From CAZUTO01 sp964623085 (GTDB lineage Bacteria > Pseudomonadota > Gammaproteobacteria > Pseudomonadales > GM7GCV1): DNA of 62,778 bases. Shown here piece by piece: positions 44,017 through 53,960 of the stretch (positions are counted from its first letter, which is position 1; each line of letters starts with the position of its first letter). The position numbers were made by a program, and so were the translations under genes. Location of the stretch: contig CAZUTO010000011.1 in the NCBI GenBank assembly GCA_964623085.1, positions 1-62,778 on the forward strand, given 5' to 3'. The notes under the pieces were generated by a model. It searched no databases. It saw only the letters and a program-made list of their open reading frames with translations, and had not been told where the DNA came from.

Positions 44017-44454
44017 CTAAAACTCCAGAAGCTGGTATTCCCTATCCGCACGCTCAAGAAGCTCTTCTTCCGTCAACTCTGATGATTCAAATAAAGCCCG
44101 TGCATCAACGCTGTCTGATTTGTGAAATAACAAAAGATGGCCGCCAACAACCTTGAAGTTAGTGGGGTCTAGCGGCGCCGTCTGGCCGAGAGCTAAACTG
44201 TATGCACAAGTAGAGTATCTAGGCGCGTATTTATCCGGATCCGCGTTAAACATCTCAACTTCTTCTTCATTCTGAAAGTAATATGTTTGGCCTTCATGCT
44301 CTGCGGCATAGGCAGGATCACCTAATACGGCTTGGTTTTCCGTAAAGTAGGCTACTGGACTATAACCATCAATAGAAGCCGCAGCATTAGCCGCAGAAGA
44401 AGTGGCTATAGCAAAGAGTGCAAATAGCGCAAACTGAAAAGCGTGCTTGATCAT
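44017..44454 (-). CDS. Exported YHS domain protein
   Basis: A 145-residue secreted protein. A signal peptide ends near SSAANAAA, followed by a YHS domain: DGYSPVAYFTENQAVLGDP, GQTYYFQNEEEVEMFNADPDKYAPRY and CAYSLALGQ. YHS domains often bind metal or occur in copper- and heme-linked proteins, but this one lacks other pointers. The C-terminal tail is acidic (ELTEEELLERADREY). It lies between the TerB-like gene and the sulfatase on the same strand. Confidence 0.87.
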   Translation of the reverse strand: MIKHAFQFALFALFAIATSSAANAAASIDGYSPVAYFTENQAVLGDPAYAAEHEGQTYYFQNEEEVEMFNADPDKYAPRYSTCAYSLALGQTAPLDPTNFKVVGGHLLLFHKSDSVDARALFESSELTEEELLERADREYQLLEF

Positions 44455-44598
44455 GTTTAAGACTCCATGCTTACTAACTAGGACATAGAATACCTTAGTA
44501 GGTTCATCAATGTGCTAGTTTTGTCCCGTCTTAACCATATTGGTGCAGTTGCATTAGTGCAGCTGTTTTGAGCTAGCTAGATTAGAGCGAATATTTCA

Positions 44599-47500
44599 TC
44601 ACTTGTCGAAGCTCGGACTTGGTGTGCCTCTGTAGCAACCAACAGTGTAGGGGAAGCCATCGGTCACATAGTAGCCATAGATTCCGTCGACCACCATGCC
44701 ATTGCATTCGTCCAAGTCACCCGAGCCTTCAACATACTCATAGTCTTGTCTAAACGATCCGTCATAAGGCTGTTGGCTATAAAGGCCGATATCAGCAGTG
44801 TTTATATTGATGATCGGACGATTTCCCTCGATCAACTGATAACTCGAGGTCACCTCACGAATAACACCTTGATCGCTAACAAAGGAACCAAATATCGGAA
44901 AGCCATCGGCAGCAAAGCCAATCACGCCCGACTCTGTTGCGCCTGTGTCATCGTAAAGTGCATGAGGATCACCATGATAATGATAGGCACCCGAGGCATC
45001 AGTGAGAGCGTTGTGTGAATCAACATTAAAGGCATTGCCTGCAAACAACGGATCAAAACGCCAGATTTCACTTACGCCTTGTTCAGCTGGATTCCCCGAG
45101 TCGCATCCCGAGGTCTGGGTGCCAACACCTAAACAGGCTGCCTCAAACATATCGATTTTGACACCGTTTAGAAACACGCCTTGGAGCTTATCGAGGCTAA
45201 CTTCCGTAATGCTTTCGGCAAACTCCGGCGCAGCGGGAATGTCGTAAGTGACAGTCTGTGCTTGAAAGCTATTGGCGAAATCACCTTGATCCTGAAAATC
45301 GTGATTGGGGACATTGTTCGTTCCCATAGTACAGAGCCCATTCGCGACCGATATAGAAACCTCACCAGTATGCGCTGCACCATCACTCGCATTCGTTGCT
45401 GAGGCGGTATAGGCCTGCGCAAAACGAGCACAGGTAGACGCGCGAACGCTGAGTATATGGTCGCCTTCGGGATCACCAGATGCATCAGTAATATCTCGCA
45501 CTAGGCCCAACGGCCCTGAGCTAATCTGGCCGAGTTCTCCACGTATTTCTGCGCCTTCAACGCGAAGTTCATGGAGTATTTCTGGTGCCAAGTTTAGACC
45601 GATTCTAGGATGGTCAAGTGAAGCCGGATTTAAAGCATAAAGCCTCTCTGACCCATTTTCATTTATCAGCTGGTGAGTCTGATTTCTCACCGTCCATCCA
45701 ACCAGGACGCCAGCGCGCGTATCGTCAGTGTAATCCGAATAGGAGTGCGTGCGATGCTCGCCATCAGTATCAGAAAAGTATCCAACGAGGCTCAAACTAT
45801 CATGGATACTAGTCACCCCCGTACCCGCAAGTTCAGCAATGGTTGCATACATATCAGTGGCCGTTGCCAAGCGCGTCTCACGCTCTCCTTGCCGCGTGAC
45901 ACCAGCACCCGAAACAAACATGGGCACCCTTATCCCACCTTCATTCAGCGAACCCTTAGACTCACCTTGAGGCACAGCAACACCATCCCTAACACCATTC
46001 GGTGATCCATTGTCGCCCGTGAATATCACAATGGTGTTATCGCGCTCTTCCTCAGGAATCGAATCGAGCAGATTGCCAATTTCGGTATCCAGCGCCTCCA
46101 TCATTGTTTTAAAGCACAATCGTTCATTGGAGTCATTAGCGCCGCCCATACCGGCCGCTTCGCATCCCCCATCAGGGATTGGTCCTTGCGTGTGCAAAGA
46201 TTCGTCGGGCCAATGGAAGGGCGCGTGCGGCGCGTTAAACGCCAGCCACGCAAACCAAGGGCCATCTTGATCGGCAATCCAATCTTGAGCTTGCTGTCTT
46301 ATCTCTGTTGTAGCGTAGTCAGGGTTATTATCGAGTACAGGCTCCATATCAAAAGCATCAACCACTAGCTCCCAATTGTCATAGCTATTAAGGTTGCCGG
46401 TCTCTGACCCCGCATAGAAAGGAACGCCATTCAATACGGGATCGGCATCGTTCACTCCTGCTAATGTGCCCATGCCCATACCATTGTTATTCGTGCCGAT
46501 TCCCCACTTACCAAACAGCGCCATGCTGTAATCACTTTCAAACTCGGGGCGAGCAAGAAACTCAAAAATAATCTCTTCTGATTCGTCAATGTCACCAGGC
46601 TGACTCACTACGCCAGTCCTGACACCGTGCTTACCGGTAATCATGGCTGCACGAGTCGGCGCGCAGGAAGGCGCTGCCCAAACGTTCTCAAAAACAAGAC
46701 CATTTTCAGCTAAGGCACTGAGGTTGGGTGTAAAGGGTGGATCCAGCGTGAAATCATATTCTGGAGAAGCATCGATTCCCTGATCATCAGAAATAATCAG
46801 CAAAATATTAGGGCGCTCAGCGACCGGATTATCTTCGACACCCGGAATACCTGCACGCAAGGCAACAATATCAATTGCTGCAATATCCATGTTGCTTGCA
46901 AATGGAGAGGACGCCATAGCGACGATCGCGTGGCCCATATCGTCTAGTGTTTGGGTAGAGAAACTGCCGTCGCTGAGGTCAGTTACTAGCGACTCGAGGA
47001 GAGATTCCAGACCTCCAGTCGTGCTGTCATTCATTTGTGAAATTAGCGCCAACGCAACAGCATATTGACCTTCAACCGTGTTTGTCGCTGCGCTTGAAGT
47101 GATATCGATAGGCAGGGTTTCTTCGATCTGGCTAACTAGCCCAAATGCCGTTTCAACAACTGGGTAAAATAGGCTCATCGCATCGGCCAAATCACCGGCA
47201 TCTTCCGCTAACTGAACGGCAATTTCAGTAAGCGGCGTTACCGCAAAAGCTGCATCACCACTGCCATCAATTTCTACCAGGGCACGCATCTCGGGTGCTT
47301 GGTAAATATTCTCCGTCGCTTCGTCGGTATAGTCACCGCCGTTACAACTGATTAGTGCGAGCCCTTGGTAATCAATGCCATCACCAAAATCGACGATCCC
47401 TGCAATTGCAGTCGTACCTGTCGATAACGCATCTCCCAGAGTGCCCGTCGACACAACTTCGCTGAGGCTGCAGCTTGCTCCTGAGACAGGCCCTTTTACC

Positions 47501-47724
47501 AAGGCGGCAGAGACACTGATGCCTTCGATGCCACCGCCGTTTCCAGCACCACCATTTCCAGCGCCCCCGTTTCCACCATTTCCAGCACCGCCGCTTCCGC
47601 CGCCATTACTTCCAATTAATCCGGCATTGCCACCACCGCCACCGCAGGAAAGCAACAAACAACAACTAAGAAAAAGGAGGCAACCGCGTATCGACTGCCT
47701 AAACTCCGAACTTACCAACCCCAT
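44599..47724 (-). CDS. Lipoprotein sulfatase with N-terminal glycine linker and C-terminal YHYH domain
   Basis: A 1041-residue secreted lipoprotein. The signal peptide ends at the lipobox LLLSC (C27). A Gly/Asn-rich repeat (28-66) leads to a surface-lipoprotein-type domain (about 70-290). A sulfatase domain starts at RPNILLIISDDQG (303-316); the modification site is C354 in SCAPTR, a Cys-type site needing conversion to formylglycine. A C-terminal YHYH domain contains GAYHYHGDPHALYDD and GVIGFAADGFPIFG. It is probably anchored in the outer membrane and acts on a sulfated polysaccharide or other sulfate ester. No maturase or polysaccharide cluster is nearby. Confidence 0.87.
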   Translation of the reverse strand: MGLVSSEFRQSIRGCLLFLSCCLLLSCGGGGGNAGLIGSNGGGSGGAGNGGNGGAGNGGAGNGGGIEGISVSAALVKGPVSGASCSLSEVVSTGTLGDALSTGTTAIAGIVDFGDGIDYQGLALISCNGGDYTDEATENIYQAPEMRALVEIDGSGDAAFAVTPLTEIAVQLAEDAGDLADAMSLFYPVVETAFGLVSQIEETLPIDITSSAATNTVEGQYAVALALISQMNDSTTGGLESLLESLVTDLSDGSFSTQTLDDMGHAIVAMASSPFASNMDIAAIDIVALRAGIPGVEDNPVAERPNILLIISDDQGIDASPEYDFTLDPPFTPNLSALAENGLVFENVWAAPSCAPTRAAMITGKHGVRTGVVSQPGDIDESEEIIFEFLARPEFESDYSMALFGKWGIGTNNNGMGMGTLAGVNDADPVLNGVPFYAGSETGNLNSYDNWELVVDAFDMEPVLDNNPDYATTEIRQQAQDWIADQDGPWFAWLAFNAPHAPFHWPDESLHTQGPIPDGGCEAAGMGGANDSNERLCFKTMMEALDTEIGNLLDSIPEEERDNTIVIFTGDNGSPNGVRDGVAVPQGESKGSLNEGGIRVPMFVSGAGVTRQGERETRLATATDMYATIAELAGTGVTSIHDSLSLVGYFSDTDGEHRTHSYSDYTDDTRAGVLVGWTVRNQTHQLINENGSERLYALNPASLDHPRIGLNLAPEILHELRVEGAEIRGELGQISSGPLGLVRDITDASGDPEGDHILSVRASTCARFAQAYTASATNASDGAAHTGEVSISVANGLCTMGTNNVPNHDFQDQGDFANSFQAQTVTYDIPAAPEFAESITEVSLDKLQGVFLNGVKIDMFEAACLGVGTQTSGCDSGNPAEQGVSEIWRFDPLFAGNAFNVDSHNALTDASGAYHYHGDPHALYDDTGATESGVIGFAADGFPIFGSFVSDQGVIREVTSSYQLIEGNRPIININTADIGLYSQQPYDGSFRQDYEYVEGSGDLDECNGMVVDGIYGYYVTDGFPYTVGCYRGTPSPSFDK

Positions 47725-47910
47725 GACAAACCCTGACTAATGCTACTTCTATTTGATTTTATTACATAGAGGTTAGGATTAATAAGGTGGTTGGTCAATC
47801 AACAAACGAGTAAATTAACAAATATTCGATCTTTTTTTGCTAGCGCACCTAGAATTCTGCTTTTGAGAAAACGGCTATTTCACGATGATTTTGGGGCTTT
47901 TTGTTAGCTA

Positions 47911-48684
47911 TTATTGCTCTTCACGCAGAAAAACCAGCTCCTTAGGTGAAGAATCCTTGTCACTAAAAAAATAACCCGCTTCCGCAAAATCGGGCAGTTT
48001 TTGGATATTGTTTATCCTATTTTTAATGATCCAAGCACTCATTAGCCCACGTGCTTTTTTCGCATAGAAACTGATAATTTTATATTTCCCGTTTTTCTTG
48101 TCCTTGAATACGGGGGTTACCACTTGGCCGTCTAAAACAGATGTATTGACTGATTTGAAGTACTCGTTGGAGGCAAGATTAACGAGTGTTTTCGTGTCAG
48201 TGGCAGCAAGCTGTTCATTGATCGCATGAGTAATCTGGTCACCCCAGAAGTGGTAGAGGTCCGCACCAGACCTGTTTGACAGTTTTGTGCCCATTTCCAA
48301 GCGATAGGGCTGCATTAAATCAAGCGGCTTTAGCAGCCCGTATAGCCCCGACAGTATTCTTAAATGATCCTGCGCATAATCAAAATCTGTATCCGAAAAC
48401 GTTTCTGCCTCTAGCCCAGTGTAAACATCGCCTTTAAATGCCAATATTGCCTGCTTTGCATTCGCTGTTGAGACCTCCTCACTCCAGCTTAGATAGCGTC
48501 CAAAATTGAGATCAGCTAGTTTTTGGCTGATTCCCATCAGCTTTTCGATATCTGGAGGTGTCAGTTCCCGCAAGCGCTCAACAAGCGATGCACTCTGCGG
48601 CACAAAGTCCGGAACGCTATGCTTGCTCGTTGCCGATAGACTTTCATAGTCCAGCGTCTTTGCAGGCGAAATCACGATGAGCAT
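47911..48684 (-). CDS. yaaA: Peroxide-stress protein YaaA
   Basis: A 257-residue YaaA (DUF328) protein, which in E. coli lowers free iron during peroxide stress. The start MLIVISPAKTLDYES and the C-terminal FYAKKARGLMSAWII are the family landmarks. It is divergent from the M48 peptidase gene and stands alone. Confidence 0.95.
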   Translation of the reverse strand: MLIVISPAKTLDYESLSATSKHSVPDFVPQSASLVERLRELTPPDIEKLMGISQKLADLNFGRYLSWSEEVSTANAKQAILAFKGDVYTGLEAETFSDTDFDYAQDHLRILSGLYGLLKPLDLMQPYRLEMGTKLSNRSGADLYHFWGDQITHAINEQLAATDTKTLVNLASNEYFKSVNTSVLDGQVVTPVFKDKKNGKYKIISFYAKKARGLMSAWIIKNRINNIQKLPDFAEAGYFFSDKDSSPKELVFLREEQ

Positions 48685-48788
48685 GTTGAAATCCTGTTGT
48701 CTAAAACCTAGAGTATTCTACACTGTCGAAATAATGCATTACTGCAGTTGTTGTGCCCGTTAACGATTAATTTAGGATCTTGAACGCT

Positions 48789-50339
48789 ATGACATATCGC
48801 TTAAAACGCCTTTATCATTGGACACTGCTATTTGTTTCTGCAGCAATCGCGCTAGGCTGCACTACCAACCCTGTAACCGGCAAACGAGAGATTTCTTTTG
48901 TTTCTCTTGATCAGCAGATTCAGATAGGAGAGCAAAACTACATCCCAAGCCAGCAATCTCAGGGAGGTGAGTACTACCTCGATCCCGATCTAAATACCTA
49001 TGTATCCAATGTAGGTCAAAAACTTGTGAGAGCAGCGGAGGAAGTAGCAGATCTACCTGATTTACCCTACGAATTTGTCGTGCTGAACAACGGTGTTCCC
49101 AATGCTTGGGCGCTCCCAGGCGGAAAAATCGCCATCAACAGGGGCTTATTAGTAGAACTCGAAGATGAATCCGAACTAGCCGCGGTGCTAGGCCATGAGA
49201 TTGTGCACGCCGCTGCCGCACACGGTGCAGCACAAATGAGCCGAAGCCAAGTTATTGGTGTAGGTGCCACTATTGCTGCCATTGCCGGTTCGCAGACCGA
49301 ATTAGGCGGGCTTATCAATGCCGGCTCACAGCTCGGTGCTGCCTCGCTATTAGCCACTTATGGACGTGACGACGAGCTGGAATCCGACGAGTACGGCATG
49401 ATCTATATGTCTCACGCGGGCTACGACCCACAAGGCGCCGTGGGCTTGCAAGAAACATTCGTTCGACTTTCTGGCAATCAACAGCAAGACTTTATTTCTG
49501 GCTTGTTTGCCAGCCACCCGCCTTCACAATCGCGCGTTGATGCAAATATTAAAACCGCGCGCAGTCTTCCAGCGGGCGGGACTAAAGGCCGAGACACATA
49601 CCAGAGAGCCATTGCGCAAATCACAAAAGATCAAGCGGCCTATGAAGCAGAAAACGCCGCTATACAGGCATTAAATAACAAAAACCCACGAGAAGCCCTT
49701 AATCAACTTGATCGCGCCGTTGCTATTCAGCCTGATGAAGGTCAATTTTGGGAGCTGCGCGGCCATGCTTGGGAAATGCTTGGCGAAAATGATAACGCGC
49801 TGAAAGCCTACACCACCGCAATCGGGAAAAATGAAGATTACTTCCAGCACTGGCTGGCTCGTGGCTTGCTACACAAAGAGGCCGGGCGAGACAATTCGGC
49901 TGAGCAAGATCTTCTGCGCAGCCAACGTCTCCTGCCGACAGCAGAGTCTTCCTTTTTCCTCGGTGAACTCGTAGAAGCCAGAGGTGACGCACGGAAAGCG
50001 CGGGACTATTACTCACAAGCGGCTTCGGCTGGGGGCAATATTGGGGGCGCAGCACAAAGTAAGCTGATTCGCTATGACTTGCCCGAAAGCCCGAACAAAT
50101 ACATCGCCTCTGGTTTCTTTCTCACCAGTCAGGGCGAGCTGGTGGCTGCGGTGGAGAACCGATCAGATCTGAGCATCACCGGAATTAGCGTTCGCGTCAC
50201 AGATAAGCAAACTGGAAGGAGCCGCGATTATCCCATTAATGCCACGCTCAACAAAGGCGAGCAAGCCAATACGCGAACCGGGCTTTACGGCTTAGAAGAA
50301 AACTTCAATATCGTTGTCGTCACGGCAAAAGCGAACTAA
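48789..50339 (+). CDS. Lipoprotein M48 metallopeptidase with C-terminal TPRs (BepA-like)
   Basis: A 516-residue periplasmic metalloprotease. The N-terminus carries a signal and a lipobox-like LGC, then FVSLDQQIQIGEQNY. The active site is HEIVHAAAAH in VLGHEIVHAA (HExxH), with the glutamate ligand in DELESDEYGM. TPR-like repeats follow (about 290-400), then a beta-like C-terminal domain. E. coli BepA-type proteins help or degrade outer-membrane proteins and LptD. The ATG at 48789 has AGGA 11 bases upstream; a TTG at 48780 is weaker. Confidence 0.9.
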   Translation: MTYRLKRLYHWTLLFVSAAIALGCTTNPVTGKREISFVSLDQQIQIGEQNYIPSQQSQGGEYYLDPDLNTYVSNVGQKLVRAAEEVADLPDLPYEFVVLNNGVPNAWALPGGKIAINRGLLVELEDESELAAVLGHEIVHAAAAHGAAQMSRSQVIGVGATIAAIAGSQTELGGLINAGSQLGAASLLATYGRDDELESDEYGMIYMSHAGYDPQGAVGLQETFVRLSGNQQQDFISGLFASHPPSQSRVDANIKTARSLPAGGTKGRDTYQRAIAQITKDQAAYEAENAAIQALNNKNPREALNQLDRAVAIQPDEGQFWELRGHAWEMLGENDNALKAYTTAIGKNEDYFQHWLARGLLHKEAGRDNSAEQDLLRSQRLLPTAESSFFLGELVEARGDARKARDYYSQAASAGGNIGGAAQSKLIRYDLPESPNKYIASGFFLTSQGELVAAVENRSDLSITGISVRVTDKQTGRSRDYPINATLNKGEQANTRTGLYGLEENFNIVVVTAKAN

Positions 50340-50380
50340 TACGATTAACTGATACCGGCTATTAATTAATAGCAAACCAT

Positions 50381-50983
50381 ATGAATCAGATCGTGGATTC
50401 TGTTTTGTGCTTTTGGTTTGGCTCGGAGGTGCTGTCTCCAGCAAAAGCCACTGCGCGAATGCCAACTTGGTTTGAGCAAGATGGCGATTTTGACTACGAC
50501 ATAGAAAGACGATTTGGCAAACTGGTTTCACTGGCTGCTAGTGGTCGATTCGATGATTGGGAAAAATCACCCAAGTCCACCCTCGCACTCATTATTTTGC
50601 TCGACCAGTTTCCGCGCAATCTTTATCGCGGCACGGCGAAAGCATTTGCCACCGATGCCAAGGCATTGACCCTCACAAAATACGCGCTTGAACAAAACTA
50701 TGCGGACTCATTCAGCCCCATCGAACTTGTGTTTCTGCTCATGCCTTTTCAACACGCTGAAGATCTCGACGATCAAACTGCCGGCATGGAGCTTTATAAG
50801 CTGCTAGCCGAGCATATAGAACAAGGCTGGCGTGATGTTTTAGAAAGCACATACGAATTTGCTCAACGTCACCACGCTATCATTGAACAGTTTGGACGGT
50901 TTCCGCACCGAAACTCTGCATTGGGGCGCATAGCCACACCGGAAGAAATAACCTATATGGAGCAAGGCGGTGAATCCTTCTAA
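50381..50983 (+). CDS. DUF924 family protein
   Basis: A 200-residue soluble helical protein. The DUF924 marks are DSVLCFWFG at the start, TWFEQDGDFD, LDQFPRNLYRG in the centre and LMPFQHAEDLDDQ further on, with a final PHRNSALGR. No function is established, though the family occurs across bacteria and eukaryotes. It follows the M48 gene by 41 bases. Confidence 0.92.
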   Translation: MNQIVDSVLCFWFGSEVLSPAKATARMPTWFEQDGDFDYDIERRFGKLVSLAASGRFDDWEKSPKSTLALIILLDQFPRNLYRGTAKAFATDAKALTLTKYALEQNYADSFSPIELVFLLMPFQHAEDLDDQTAGMELYKLLAEHIEQGWRDVLESTYEFAQRHHAIIEQFGRFPHRNSALGRIATPEEITYMEQGGESF

Positions 50984-51031
50984 GGACTTTGTCTTGGTCT
51001 TGTCTCAATCCACTTAGTGTTAATGGACTAG

Positions 51032-51757
51032 CTAGCTTTTTCTAACACGCTTTTTCAGTTGTTTAAGTGACGCGTGGCGAACATCAATTCCCTTTACGGT
51101 GTATATAAGTTGTTCGGCAAGGTTTTGGATATGATCGCCGACTCTTTCGAGCGAGCGAGTTGTCCACATCACGTTTAGTACTGACGCGATATTGCGCGGA
51201 TCTTCCATCATATAGGTCACGAGACTGCGAGTCGTCGACTGGTACTCTCTATCAACACCCTTATCCATCATCGCCACATCAATAGCCGCATCCGTATCAA
51301 AACGTCCGTAAGCGTCTAATGCTACTTCCAACATCTTGACGACTTTCTCGCCAAGGTGGGTAATTTCTGTAAATCTATCGGTGCGCTGATTTTTCTCATG
51401 AACCTCTATGACCATTTCGGCCATTTTCCCGACCTCATCACCAATACGTTCGAGATCACCAACACTTTTGCTTACACCCAAAATAAGGCGAAGATCTGAT
51501 GCCGTCGGCTGCCGCATGGCGATAATTTGCAAGCACACCTTATCAATCTTAATTTCGAAATCGTTTACCTTTTCTTCATCCCTGATGACCGCTTCGGCCA
51601 ATTCGATATCCATGGTTTCTATCGCCTGAAGCGCATGCTGAAGCTGCTTTTCAACAAGGCCGCCCATCTTCAGAAGCTGTGTCACTAGCCCGTTCAGCTC
51701 ATCGTCAAAACGCTGCAGCGTATGTTTTTCCATGCCTCTTACATCTAAAGTATCCAT
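51032..51757 (-). CDS. phoU: Phosphate transport system regulator
   Basis: A 241-residue protein with two three-helix PhoU repeats. In each, an acidic motif binds metal ions (RDEEKVNDFEIKID and MDKGVDREYQS). PhoU links the Pst transporter to PhoR and keeps the Pho regulon off when phosphate is ample. It is the last gene of the pst operon, eight bases after pstB. The GTG or ATG starts are close, and M10 is an alternative. Confidence 0.95.
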   Translation of the reverse strand: MDTLDVRGMEKHTLQRFDDELNGLVTQLLKMGGLVEKQLQHALQAIETMDIELAEAVIRDEEKVNDFEIKIDKVCLQIIAMRQPTASDLRLILGVSKSVGDLERIGDEVGKMAEMVIEVHEKNQRTDRFTEITHLGEKVVKMLEVALDAYGRFDTDAAIDVAMMDKGVDREYQSTTRSLVTYMMEDPRNIASVLNVMWTTRSLERVGDHIQNLAEQLIYTVKGIDVRHASLKQLKKRVRKS

Positions 51758-51765
51758 AGCTATTC

Positions 51766-52626
51766 TTACCCAAATCTTCCGGTTATATAGTCTTCAGTGA
51801 GGCGGTGCTCCGGGTTTGTAAACACGCGCCGTGTTGGATTTACCTCCACCAATCTACCCAGATGAAAGTACGCCGTCCGCGCCGACACACGTGCAGCCTG
51901 CTGCATCGAATGGGTAACAATGGCAATCGTGTAGTTTTGACTCAACTCCACCATGAGTTCCTCGATCTTTGCTGTCGCAATCGGGTCCAGCGCCGAGCAG
52001 GGCTCATCCATCAGTATCACTTCAGGACGAATCGCAATAGCGCGCGCGATACACAGCCGCTGCTGCTGGCCACCAGACAAACTCGTGCCAGGCTCATGTA
52101 GCCGATCCTTAACTTCGTTCCACAGGCCGGATCGAACCAAGCTAGTTTCCACCATCTCATCTAACTCACCCCGGTTGCTGGTGAGACCATGTATTTTCGG
52201 GCCATAGGCCACGTTCTGATAGATGCTTTTTGGAAAAGGGTTCGGCTTCTGAAATACGATGCCCACACGAGCACGCAGTTTTACCGGATCCTGTTTTTTT
52301 CCGTAGATATTTTTCCCATCCAACTTCACCGAGCCCTTGATCTGGCAGTTATCAATGGTGTCGTTCATTCGGTTAATGGTGCGAAGTAACGTTGTTTTTC
52401 CACATCCGGAAGCACCAATAAGCGCCAAGATTTCGTTGCGTGCAATATCGAGGCTGACATCAAAAATAGCCTGTGTGTCGCCATAAAATACGTTTAGCTC
52501 TCGCATTGAGAGCTTAGGGTCATCCACAAAGATCTTACCCACAGCAGGCTCAACATCTGGCTTAGCTGCGCTCGACTTAATCCGCTCCACTTGGCGTATG
52601 TTCACGTCTTCTGACCCTTCATTCAC
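51766..52626 (-). CDS. pstB: Phosphate ABC transporter ATPase
   Basis: A 286-residue ATPase. Walker A is GASGCGKTT, the signature LSGGQQQRLCIARA, and Walker B VILMDEPCSALDP. An N-terminal extension of about 35 residues precedes the usual PstB core. Lies between pstA (23 bases) and phoU (8 bases). Confidence 0.97.
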   Translation of the reverse strand: MNEGSEDVNIRQVERIKSSAAKPDVEPAVGKIFVDDPKLSMRELNVFYGDTQAIFDVSLDIARNEILALIGASGCGKTTLLRTINRMNDTIDNCQIKGSVKLDGKNIYGKKQDPVKLRARVGIVFQKPNPFPKSIYQNVAYGPKIHGLTSNRGELDEMVETSLVRSGLWNEVKDRLHEPGTSLSGGQQQRLCIARAIAIRPEVILMDEPCSALDPIATAKIEELMVELSQNYTIAIVTHSMQQAARVSARTAYFHLGRLVEVNPTRRVFTNPEHRLTEDYITGRFG

Positions 52627-52649
52627 ATCGATATTGTAGCCTGAGTTGA

Positions 52650-53960
52650 CTACCAGCGTTTTTCCAAACGTTTACGTAGATAAATTGCGAGCGCGTTCAT
52701 TGTCACCAATAGCAGCATCAAAACCATAATCGCTGCCGATGCGCGTTCCAAAAACGCGCGCTCTGGACTGTCGGCCCAGAGAAAGATCTGTACCGGCAAT
52801 GCGGTGGCGGCATCGGTAATGCCCTGAGGTAAATCAACAATAAACGCGACCATCCCAATCATGAGCAATGGCGCCGTCTCACCTAGGGCCTGAGCCATGC
52901 CAATGATGGCTCCGGTCAACATCCCTGGCAGTGCCAATGGCAGCACATGCTGGAGCACCATCTGCGTTTCTGATGCACCCATTCCTAGTGCCGCTTCTCG
53001 AACAGACAGAGGCACAGATTTCAGTGCTGCGCGACTCGTTAGAATGATAGTAGGCAATGTCATCAAAGTGAGTACTAACCCACCTACGAGCGGCGCTGAA
53101 CGAGGCATGCCAAAAAGATTAATAAAGACGGCCAATCCAAGTAGACCAAATATGATTGATGGAACCGCCGCAAGATTATTAATGTTGATTTCTAGCAGCT
53201 CGGTAAACCAGTTTTTGGGCGCCATCTCCTCAAGATAAATCGCCGCTGCAACACCAATAGGAAAGCTAAGCGCAAAGGTCACCAACATCGTCAGTAAAGA
53301 GCCAATTAAGGCGCTGGCAATACCTGATTGTTCTGGCTCCCGCGAATCACCCGCCGTAAAAAACGTCGAATTCCAGCTGCGCCGTATATCATCGTTTGTT
53401 TCTAAGGTTTGCAACCAACTCACTTGATCATCTTTGATGCGGCGATCCACTTCCGGCATATCCGTGCTGATATCCCCTTTCACAAAGAGATTGGTATCGT
53501 CATCCGCTGTGACCCAAATTGGCCTCACCTCACCCACCCAAGCAGGGTGCGCTAACAGCTGATCACGCAATTCATAACCGGCCGCTGAACTAAAAAGGCT
53601 CCTAAGCCTGCGTTGATCTTCGCGAGACTGCACATCTGGAAAACGGCCGTAGATGCTGTTCCTGATCAGAGTATCAAAATCTATTAATTCGAGGTGGGCC
53701 TTACTCGGTGCATCAGATAAACCAAGATTGGCATGGGAGAGGTCGACTTGAAGCCGAATCTCAGTTTTCGTAAAGGCACCCAGCCCCTTGCTGACGATGT
53801 CGAAAAAGAGACATGCGACGCAACCAAGTGCAAAGATAATCGCCAGCCGCCCAGACCAACGAAAGCAGCGCTCAATAAAATAGCGGCGCGCCAGACTAGC
53901 CTCGACTGCGTCTTTAATAGCCCGGCTATTCATTTTTTTCCTATTCGCACTACTACTCAT
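52650..53960 (-). CDS. pstA: Phosphate ABC transporter permease PstA
   Basis: A 436-residue permease, longer than the 296 residues of E. coli PstA. The first membrane helix (about 30-58) is followed by a periplasmic stretch of about 150 residues, then the conserved permease core with ASALIGSLLTMLVTFALSFPIGVAAAIYLEE and the EAA-like GASETQMVLQHVLPLALPGM. It overlaps pstC by eight bases. Confidence 0.94.
   Translation of the reverse strand: MSSSANRKKMNSRAIKDAVEASLARRYFIERCFRWSGRLAIIFALGCVACLFFDIVSKGLGAFTKTEIRLQVDLSHANLGLSDAPSKAHLELIDFDTLIRNSIYGRFPDVQSREDQRRLRSLFSSAAGYELRDQLLAHPAWVGEVRPIWVTADDDTNLFVKGDISTDMPEVDRRIKDDQVSWLQTLETNDDIRRSWNSTFFTAGDSREPEQSGIASALIGSLLTMLVTFALSFPIGVAAAIYLEEMAPKNWFTELLEININNLAAVPSIIFGLLGLAVFINLFGMPRSAPLVGGLVLTLMTLPTIILTSRAALKSVPLSVREAALGMGASETQMVLQHVLPLALPGMLTGAIIGMAQALGETAPLLMIGMVAFIVDLPQGITDAATALPVQIFLWADSPERAFLERASAAIMVLMLLLVTMNALAIYLRKRLEKRW

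Noticed and set aside
45673..46005. 110-codon plus-strand frame opposite the sulfatase
   Set aside because: Antisense to a motif-complete sulfatase domain; low-complexity Arg/Ser composition typical of shadow frames.
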